From assembly GCF_030384665.1 (NCBI RefSeq), contig NC_083679.1:558001-622000 (forward strand): a DNA stretch of 64,000 bases, read 5' to 3'. The stretch's first letter is position 1, and each line of letters begins with the position of its first letter. Origin of the DNA: Lodderomyces elongisporus (lineage: Eukaryota > Ascomycota > Pichiomycetes > Serinales > Debaryomycetaceae). Shown in pieces: positions 52,850-61,692 of this stretch. The translations under genes were made by a program, and so were the position numbers. The notes beneath the pieces were generated by a model. That model was given only the letters and a program-made list of their open reading frames with translations. It was not told the origin of the DNA and made no database searches.

Positions 52850-55342
52850 TCATTTCTTCGATGTGATAATTCTCTGCACATGGTCCATATACAGTTGTAG
52901 ACTAACATCATCGGTGAACACATCCATTCTGTCCCCTGTTCCGTAAAAGTGGTTTACATTAGTGGCATAACTAGTACTTGGATTCAATTTCGCCATTAAG
53001 AACCTCGCTTGCGACCCACCTTCGTCACAGTTTATAAATCTCGGTAAGGGGAACCTCTCTGACAATATTTCCAATGCTTCTCTTTTGGGTGCTTCCAAAA
53101 AATCTCTAAAATGCGCATACTCTTCTTGCTCATGGTACCCAGCATTTCTCCAATCGGCAACCTGTGAACCATGATGTATTAAAATATGGAAGAAAGTGTC
53201 AAGAAGAAGAATCTTTGAATGTCCCAAACTTGCTGAATCCAAAAGGACCGGTTCGGGCTCTTGTTCTTGCTCCAGTAAATCATTCCCATCTGTCGAGGAG
53301 CCCCATGTGTTGATATCATAGGAAAGCAACGATGGTTGGATCATGAGTAATGAGTTGGCCAAATCTTCATGCATGAATAACGTTCTGACATAACTAGTTT
53401 CATCAGGCGAGCTATTAAAAACATTGATAAATGGCGACCGCCTCAAGTGGTAAATGAATTGTGGAAACAAGGAATATGCACTTGATAATCTAAAAGAATC
53501 AGGCATGCCTTGCGTAAAGACACCAAACCTAGAGCAGAAACTAATCATTTCTTCGTCCAACTCCTTTATAATCGCTGCGCTTGTAGCAAATTTCTTGTGG
53601 ATCGAGTCAATTCGAAGCTTTTCAATTGCTTTACGCGCAACTAGCACCAAAGCTGCTTCTTGGTCAAAACCAAACTCCAAATTGACATTATCTGAATCTG
53701 GAAGAACATTTATAGGTACGGTAGTCACCCTCAATCTTATTTCCCCAGTCGGGTGTTGATAGTGTAAAAGAAACTGTATATAAGTCGTTTGTGTCGTCAT
53801 GCTATCCAATTTATCAAGGTAAATGGCAAATGTTGATTTCGGGTTTAAGCTGCAAAGCTTCCATGAATTCGTCTTTCCCTCACCAACATCAGTCTCGGCA
53901 ACCATCCTTGCATTTGCTGGGGTAGTCTTGTTTATTGGCAAAGATGTTGCCTGACCTATAAGACCCTCAACCTTGATATCAGTAGCAGCTTTCACTTCCA
54001 AAGTGGCATTGAATGCCATATTCAATAAACCAAACCCTTGTTCCTGTTCCTGTTCCTGTTCCTGTTCCTGTTCTTGTTCTTGCTCCCCTTCTTTCTTTTT
54101 AAAAAATTTAATAAAACTTTGCTTGAATATTGCCGTGGCAAAGGAATCACTCATAACTACAGCTCCTCCTGTTTTGTAACAAACCTCATCCATCTCAAAA
54201 AGCCCCACTTGATCATAACTACCTATGAAAAGGTCGCAGCTGAGTCCAAGGCCGATCAACAATTTTGTTATACCATGATAAAACATCTTACACTCCTTAA
54301 GCAAAGAAACATCAAACTTGGATATCTTTGATGTACTGGTGGCAGATGGAATTGATACACTTTGCGACTTGATGATATCATGGTGTGATCGCAAAGGCGT
54401 CTTCAAATGTTTGTCTACAACTTTACCAGGCCCCAACGTGCAGACCCCTGACATAAACACCATCAAGTGCCCACCTGTTAGATGCGCATCTCCAAAGATA
54501 CTCTTCAAAAGCAAAGCCGCAACATTGATTGCCGAACCAGTACACCTTTCTGGACGTTCACTAAAGTTGTTTCTTGGGAAAGAATTGCACACAAGGTTTT
54601 CCAAAATACTTGTTAATTGGTACTCAACTAGATTGAGTGGTTGGACAAATCTCCTCGCAGCATTGCCAATGGGCAACTGGCTCCCATTTTGCGTGGCGTG
54701 TTTCAATCCTGCAGCACTCAATTCCGAGCCCAATATACCAAGACTAGATTGAACCTTCTCCAAGGTGTATGTCTTAGAGCCACTAAATGTGTGGCTTATA
54801 TTATCGTTCGATGTAAGATCATGTACACTAACATGTTTGCCAAAAGTAATGAGCCCTACAAGAGCATCTTCGGGAAGCAAACTGAGTGATATGATCAAGC
54901 TCTCCTTGAGTTGCTCAAATGCCGATTCTACGTCGTCACCCTCAAAACAAGTGTCAACAACATAAAAAAACACCGGTGGTAAAGAGCTATGTCTCCCAGT
55001 TTGGTACTCAATAGTTGTCGATCCCGGGTTCAAAGATGGATGCAAAACCGGCTCGCCTTGCGCGTTGAATGTGGGAGGAAGTTGATTTGAGGTGCCGCAG
55101 AACTGGCAATTCCATAACTGGGTATTGTTAACTATCTGGACATAAGGGTTAATGATTGATCGACAAGTCCTGCAACTAACCAAAAAAGATTTATCAACCA
55201 CCTCTGTTTCGCTCTTGTCGTTCATCGGCGTATACAAAGCAGCTAATGGTATGACATTTCTTTTGTTTTGCAACCTAGATTTTGGCACTGAGGACCAAGA
55301 CAACCGAACACCATCTTTGTCCTCTCTCTTTTCAAACTCCAT
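52850..55342 (-). CDS. SEC23-family GTPase-activating protein (Sec23 or its Nel1-type paralogue)
   Basis: 830 aa from the ATG at 55342 (MEFEKREDKDGVRLSWSSVP), which fits the Sec23 start. An upstream ATG adds a Thr/Lys-rich tail from a microsatellite. Sec23 is the Sar1 GTPase activator of the COPII inner coat. Visible: zinc finger (CRTC...CQFC, about 60-83), trunk (LIISLSLLPEDALVGLITFG, TGSAINVAALLL, DPLRSHHDI-type LKTPLRSHHDIIKS), gelsolin-like end and GGSQARFLMAKLNP with the GAP arginine context. Identity to yeast Sec23 looks only moderate, although Sec23 is usually very conserved, and a GEQEQ-type dipeptide insertion (54038-54090) lies in the trunk. A second, better conserved SEC23 may exist elsewhere; if so, this is the Nel1-like paralogue. 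Confidence 0.8.
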   Translation of the reverse strand: MEFEKREDKDGVRLSWSSVPKSRLQNKRNVIPLAALYTPMNDKSETEVVDKSFLVSCRTCRSIINPYVQIVNNTQLWNCQFCGTSNQLPPTFNAQGEPVLHPSLNPGSTTIEYQTGRHSSLPPVFFYVVDTCFEGDDVESAFEQLKESLIISLSLLPEDALVGLITFGKHVSVHDLTSNDNISHTFSGSKTYTLEKVQSSLGILGSELSAAGLKHATQNGSQLPIGNAARRFVQPLNLVEYQLTSILENLVCNSFPRNNFSERPERCTGSAINVAALLLKSIFGDAHLTGGHLMVFMSGVCTLGPGKVVDKHLKTPLRSHHDIIKSQSVSIPSATSTSKISKFDVSLLKECKMFYHGITKLLIGLGLSCDLFIGSYDQVGLFEMDEVCYKTGGAVVMSDSFATAIFKQSFIKFFKKKEGEQEQEQEQEQEQEQEQGFGLLNMAFNATLEVKAATDIKVEGLIGQATSLPINKTTPANARMVAETDVGEGKTNSWKLCSLNPKSTFAIYLDKLDSMTTQTTYIQFLLHYQHPTGEIRLRVTTVPINVLPDSDNVNLEFGFDQEAALVLVARKAIEKLRIDSIHKKFATSAAIIKELDEEMISFCSRFGVFTQGMPDSFRLSSAYSLFPQFIYHLRRSPFINVFNSSPDETSYVRTLFMHEDLANSLLMIQPSLLSYDINTWGSSTDGNDLLEQEQEPEPVLLDSASLGHSKILLLDTFFHILIHHGSQVADWRNAGYHEQEEYAHFRDFLEAPKREALEILSERFPLPRFINCDEGGSQARFLMAKLNPSTSYATNVNHFYGTGDRMDVFTDDVSLQLYMDHVQRIITSKK
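54038..54090 (-). repeat. (CAGGAA)n run coding for Gln-Glu dipeptides
   Basis: Seven or more hexanucleotide units inside the SEC23-like gene give a QE repeat of about 16 residues. A similar EQ run is found in the 711-aa gene near 25318-25352. Confidence 0.9.
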
Positions 55343-55934
55343 GTTAAAGAAATTTATTGTATATTGTTTTTTTTTTTTTTTTTTGGTGAAGGTGGTGAAG
55401 GTGGTGGTGGTGGTGATGGTGTTTGACAAGTGGAAGGGAAAATGGAAATTCAGCTAGAACAAGGACCTTGTATTGATTTTACTAATTTCGATGCACAAAG
55501 ATCTGTTTGTAATCCAGAATTTGCTACCGGAAAGAAAAACGTGAGAAAAAAAAGTATCAACAAAAAAAAAATCACGTACGCGTTAAGTGTAAAGCATAAC
55601 TGCAGGTCGACAATAGTGTGGGACAGAGGGAAAGCATCGCAAAGCGATTTTTAACTAGTTGCATTCTCCTCTTTCGTCCTACAAACGAGCGTATCACACT
55701 CCAACTAGGAAGACGAGAATCGCAGTTATGAGAACAAAGAACAGAATAAAGATCAATTGTATAAATAACAGGCTCAATTCTCATTGTGGGCCTCTACTAA
55801 AATGAATAAGAATTTTTTGATAAAAAACTACGTTTTCAGGATTAAAACAAACATACGCTAAAAGACATGTATATTGTTCCAGAACAAATTGTGTATGTAA
55901 AATACAAAAATATAAATGGTCCTTAACCTCAGTG
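55343..55934. other. Intergenic: SEC23-like promoter and LON2 3' end
   Basis: T run at 55368-55384, GGTGGT-rich sequence at about 55386-55425, and an ACGCGT at 55578-55583. No gene is seen. Confidence 0.65.
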
Positions 55935-56207
55935 CTAAATCCTGTACTCAATAAGCTTTTGTCCTGCGCCATTAACAAGCAAGTCTTCATCCCATACAAT
56001 CTCAACTATATCTTTGAACTCTCTTGCATAATACAATTGCAACGAATACTTTTTGGCAAAATAGTCTTCCACTTGCGACATGTTGAATTCGGGTAATTCG
56101 TTATCTCTCAAGAGCTCATTGATGAGGTTCATATCCTCCCTCGAGTTGGCGATGGTCACGGCGGAGTCACCATTCGAAGTAGATGATTTAGTAGCACTGG
56201 TTGTATT

Positions 56208-56245
<38 letters not shown>

Positions 56246-59200
56246 TAGCGGTGGTAGCCTTCTCCTCTACTAAACATTTTGCATATTCTTCAATAAGATC
56301 TTTCCTATTTTCACGTGGAACAATCATCCTCTTAATGCCGGGACTAAGATGTGCACCTAACATCTTCTCCTTAACGCCACCAATTGGCAAGACCAACCCA
56401 CGTAAGGTGATTTCACCAGTCATGGCGATATCACTGGGCACTGCTCGATCCAAGAGAACCGACAAAAACAGCAATGCCATAGTGACACCAGCAGATGGGC
56501 CATCTTTGGGCACCGAGCCCATTGGAACGTGCATATGGATGTCAAGATTGTTAAATTTATCAAGGACTTGACTCTGACCACCATCAACTCTCAACAAATC
56601 CTTGTATATCATCAGCTTGATGAGGGTCAACCCAATCTTTCCACTTTCCATCAAAACCTCACCCAACCTACCCGTCATGTGCAATGCTGCTCCTGACCCA
56701 GATGCGGTTCCTGGATTACCATCCATCAGTTTTGAATCTTCCCCAATGACTTTTCCAAACCTTCTATCAAACCCAATACTCTCAAACACCAAAACAGATC
56801 CAAGACCTTCGGAGTTGTATGATAATCCATTCACTACCCCAACTTTAGAGTTTCCAAACGAGGTTGCATTTTCAGAAACACAGTCAGAGCTTGCAAATGG
56901 AACTCCTAGATATACAACCAAATCGTTCTCGCCAATCGTAGGATTATAGGGTTTGCGATTACCATCATTTAACGACTCGCAGTACTCAACAGCTTTATAA
57001 CGACACAAAGCACCAAGTTTCCTCTCAAAATCTCGAACACCCGCTTCTCTAGTATAATCGACTATAATTTTCTTCATGGAATTTTCATCGAGCTGGATAT
57101 ACTCATCATAGTCGTTTTGAGCTTCCGTAATGGGGAAACCATTTCTCCGAATCTGACGCGGCAAGAGATACTTTCTGCCAATAACTAATTTCTCATTGTA
57201 ATCATAGGCACCCATCTGAATCAATTCCAACCTATCCAATAACGGTCTAGTCATGTTTTGAGGCTCATTTGCAGTACATATAAATATGACTTGTGATAAG
57301 TCGACGGGAAAACCCAAATAGTGATCAATAAATGTATTGTTTTGCTCAGGGTCCAATACTTCTAATAACGCAGCTGAGGGATCACCATTAAACTTGCTGC
57401 TACCAGAGTTGCCTCCCACAACCTTATCAATCTCGTCTAACAATATTACGGGGTTCATGCAGCGTGCCTTACGCAACGCTTGAATAATAAGTCCCGGCAT
57501 GGCACCAACATAAGTTCTACGGTGGCCCCGAATCTCGCTTTCGTCTTTAATTCCTCCCAAAGACAACCTTTGAAAGTTCCTGCCTAATGAAGTAGCTATC
57601 GATTTGGCAATGGATGTTTTACCAATACCTGGGGGACCGGTTAATGCAATTATGGGAGATTTGTTATTCTTGCTCACAGCGACCTGTTCCAAATATCCAT
57701 TCTGAAGTTCAACACCTGTCGAAATAGTCCCCTTCTGGTTAGGTTGTTCATCTAGTGTACTTTCGTGTTCTGAGCTGCCAACAAGGCTGTCACCATCATC
57801 AGAATTTCTACGTGAATGCTTTTCTAGCTCTTGCCTCTCTTTGTTTGCAAGGTATGAAGCGTTGATACCCAAGAGCTTTAAAACCACTAAATATTGTATC
57901 AATCTTCGTTTGACATGCTCTAGTCCATAGTGGTCTAAATCCAATTGCGCCTTGGCTGCTTGAAGATCAATGTCCTTATTAGACTCAAACTTTGTGACAA
58001 AACAATCCCATGGTATATCCATAACAATCTCCAAGTAGTTACGAAGAACATGGTAATCTGCACCCATACCGCCAGGGGAATTTGCCGAAGACTTGATCCG
58101 TTTGAAATCTTTTAGAATGAGCCTTTTTGAATCAGAGGATAACGAGGAAATTGTTGGAAGTGTATTTTTAATGAAGTTGGAAATAGCTTTCAATTCATCG
58201 CCATCGTCATTACTATCATCAAAATCGTCGTTATTTTCACCACGCGAAGAAGAAGAAGATGAAGAAGAAGAAGAAGAAGAAGAAGAAGAAGAAGAAGAAG
58301 GGGAGCCACGTGTGGAAGTTGGTGAATTTGTGCCCTTTCGTTGTTTGGATTGCAGGCTCTGCAGCAGCCTTTCGACGTTCCTTTGCCTTATTTTGTTTCT
58401 TGTGTTCATGCCTTCCAAAAGACCACGGATTGACTTCAATTGCTTAGCAACTACATTTGCCTTTTGAACATTCGTAGCTTCGTTAAAGAACCAATTATTC
58501 GCAAATAAGTTGTTCTGCTCAAGATTTTTGAATATCTTTGTTAGCAAAGACAACATGTCATTAACAGTGGTAGATCTATCTTCAATATGGAAACAGTTCA
58601 AGAGACGAAGCTTTTCGTAATTGGGGAAAGGCAAAATTGCGGCTGTTAAATCTACCAATTTCAAATAAATCTTTTCATCCTTAAAGCCTTCCAGACGCTG
58701 ATGCTGGATCTTGGCATCAAAGTGCGAGTATAATTGTATAAGGCTATTATATGCTTTACCGATATCTGTATTGCTGGCTAATTGTAAGAAAAGAGCATTT
58801 GCAAGTGGGTTCAAAGTCAAAAGATCCTGTTCTGGTGGTTGTGATTCGGTGGAGATTTTGCCATCCTTTTTATTTGCCGATTCATCCTTGCTAGAGGAAC
58901 TTTCCTCTTCCTTTACCAAGGACAAATTACTACCTTGTATAGTACTTGGATTGTTCTCACTGGCACGATGGTATGCAACAAGAAAATTTTCGATTGCTTC
59001 ATTCAACGCAAAGAAGTTTGACTGCAATGTGTTCAACTTTTCTTTTAAATCATAAACATCGTGGTTCCAATCAATGAGTATTTTTGCTTCATTGGCCCTC
59101 AACTTTTCCCTGTCTTCTCTTGGTTTTACCTTTAAACCTCTAGTCACAGCTTTAAAAGTAAGTCTAATGGTACTGGTGTTATCGGTCACTTTGACAATCT

Positions 59201-59768
59201 TTACTACAGTTACAACTCTACCCATGGAGCTAAGGTAATTTGAGTCTCTATCTTTGATACGATCCAAGTTGGGCGAAATTGCTAAAGTAAGCCAATCAAA
59301 ACGATCTAAAGTAGGCACATTGGCTCCTTCAGTAGTTCTTGTTCTTGCTCCTGTTTCTTGTTTCGCATTTGCATTTGATTCCTCCTTGTTTGAACTAGTA
59401 TCTGCAAAAGCGTCTTGAACATTTTTCTCCATATTGTGAAATCTCCAGATACCATCTTCTGCATCCTTCGAAATAAGTGTTGGAGACAGTCCATATTCGT
59501 TTTGTTCATTGGCAGTAACTCCGTTTTTTTTATCATTTGTGGCTTCATCTTTTTTAAAATCATATTCATTTAACAAGTTATTAATAACATTGATATTTGA
59601 AACATGGTCACTAAAACGATATAACAATGCAGCTGCTTTGAATCTCGAGAAAGTAACATTATAAATCACGCCAGGTAACAAAACCAAGTTTGAGTCAAGT
59701 TTATACGACGGTAAGACCGCTTCTTGACTTGTAAATTTTGGCAGCCTAGCCTTTGAATATTTGCCCAT
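55935..59768 (-). CDS. LON2: Lon-family ATP-dependent serine protease, peroxisomal type
   Basis: 1277 aa. AAA+ protease that degrades misfolded proteins. A Lon N-terminal domain starts directly at residue 15 or so ([25 protein letters not shown]), with no mitochondrial presequence, unlike Pim1. The AAA+ module has Walker [10 protein letters not shown] (K717) and Walker [11 protein letters not shown]. The protease domain has S1092 in [11 protein letters not shown] and K1133 in PIGGVKEKM, 41 residues apart, as in active Lon enzymes. Large low-complexity insertions include about 20 Ser (near 58250-58300) and a Thr6-Ala run (56205-56260). Peroxisomal Lon exists in many yeasts but not S. cerevisiae. 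The C-terminus IEYRI is not a PTS1; near the N-terminus RLPKFTSQE resembles but does not match PTS2. Confidence 0.9.
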
Positions 59769-60671
59769 TTTTATGTTTCTTTTCTAAACTGAGAAAGGAG
59801 GGGGGGGACAAAATAAAGGAAAATAAAGGAAATGGAAAAGAAAAAATAAGTGCAGATGAGGGAGGGTGGTGGAAAGATAGTGAAGTTGAAAAATTGGTGG
59901 CGTTCCAAGTGGCTCAAATAAGTTGGATAAAGAATGATAGCTGTTAAATCAGATGTTTTGAAAAACTAAAAGATAATCCTTTGTAGATTGTTGAAAAGCA
60001 AAATATTCTTTTAAGATGTATCGTGTAGATTATTTTCACTAATTTCCTTATTATAAATTTCAGGGTAGATTTATATTTTTGTAGTAACTGGACAGTGATC
60101 TTGAGACTGGGGAAAGGGCGCTGGGCGCAGGTGTTGGCTGGGATCTACAATCGAGGAAGGAAAGGGTTGTTGTGTGGGGAAGGCCAAAATCACACCGATA
60201 ACAATTGGTAGCAATATATATATATTTATCCTTTGTTGTTGAAGAACATCCGATACCGAGGGCATATGAATTTTTTTTTTTTTTTGGCAATCCCACAGTA
60301 TGATAACAAAATATATTCATAAATACACACATGTACAGAAAACTTTGCCAAAAAAAAAGGAAGAGAAACAAATCAAAATTCACAACCTTGATCTTTAATC
60401 ATTTTATTCAAGAAGAAGACAGAAATAAACAGGAGCACAGAGCTTTATATTCTTTAAAGTATATATAAATATGTCTTTGGCATTAATCGGAGTTGAAAAA
60501 AAAATAATCCTTACATTGCAATTCGATCTTATCTATATACACATTTACTTCCTTGCATAAATTCTATCGTCGCCGTTTTGCTGGAAGTACTATTGGTACC
60601 CACCCACGCTCCTCCTCCTCCTCCTCCTCTTCTTCTTCTTCTTTCTTCTTCTTCTCCTCCTCCTCCGAGTA
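59769..60671. other. Intergenic: LON2 promoter and AIM11 3' end
   Basis: 900 bp. It holds a G run at 59801-59808, AT tracts at about 60213-60225, a T run at 60271-60284, and a CTC/TTC trinucleotide run at about 60608-60665. No gene is seen. Confidence 0.65.
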
Positions 60672-61133
60672 TTATATCTTACCCTCTAGCAAGTCGTTTA
60701 AACCATCTTGTAACGCTCGTGTTTCATCATCCATTTTCATTTCGCTCAACTCTTTTTCTTTAACATCACCTCCCATCAACGCTTTCATCCTATAGCCAAA
60801 TTCTTTCAAGTTGCTCACGTCGAGGATCCATGCAGTGCCAAACATCAACATTCCCGATATCGAGCCACACGCGAGTGTACCTGCACCAACAGCAACCATA
60901 GCGTCAGCTGTGAAGTTGTATGAAGTGGGTGGTTGATGATTCTGCTGAAACAATAAGGGTACATACTGTCTTGCAATGGTTTGTTTGTAGATGAATCTAG
61001 TTGAAAAAATTGATAATGCAGCAAAAGTGAAAAATTTGGCCATCTGCAACTTTCGACGGTCTATATATTCTGGCGAAGCATCTGCAATGCTAAAGTTGAG
61101 TTTATGCAACACATCTCTCGTTGTAGAAGTCAT
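60672..61133 (-). CDS. AIM11: Mitochondrial protein Aim11
   Basis: 153 aa from the ATG at 61133 ([15 protein letters not shown]). An upstream in-frame ATG would add a Pro/Thr/Val stretch read from a GGT microsatellite, so it is unlikely to be used. Two hydrophobic segments lie at about 38-57 ([16 protein letters not shown]) and 85-110 ([22 protein letters not shown]). The block [12 protein letters not shown], the segment [16 protein letters not shown] and [17 protein letters not shown] match S. cerevisiae Aim11 (Gep8), a small membrane protein tied to mitochondrial inheritance and phospholipid phenotypes; its molecular job is unknown. The S. cerevisiae gene has an intron near its 5' end; I see none here. 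Confidence 0.88.
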
Positions 61134-61692
61134 TTTTGGACTCAAGTATATTGTTGTTGTTGTTGGTGGTGGTAGTGGTAGTGGTAGTGGTGATGGTGGT
61201 ACTACTACTATTACTACTTGTAGTGATAATTTAAAGGGGAGAGTTTGAAGGCTGCGCAAGGTTGAAGCGTTACGATTCAATTAGAAGAATATGATGCTTT
61301 AGCTACACTGGAAGCATACAGTATTAGGTCTGTCCCAAAGAAAAAAAAAAAAAGTGTGCCTTATGAAAAGTACGACAGGAAAATCTAAGACAAAAGGATT
61401 CGCGACATATACAACAGACGACGGAAAGATTACACAAAAATACGTAAATACGAAAAGAAAACAAACAAACGGCCCATTACCAGGCTATCTGAAACCACTA
61501 TTTCCCATCACTCAACTCCCAAGGCAGAATTGACACTGCAAATTATCTTGCTTTTGCTACTTCTTTAAATAATAGAGTCTCATTAGCCATAGGGGTTATT
61601 GGTCATGCAAACTTAAATTTTTAGTAGCATCGATACGCATATTGCTTACACTAGCATATTGTTTTTGCTATAGTAGCCATTGAAAATTACAA
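61134..61692. other. Divergent promoter region AIM11 / coiled-coil gene
   Basis: GGT/AGT trinucleotide run at about 61150-61205 and an A run at 61341-61353. No gene is seen. Confidence 0.65.
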
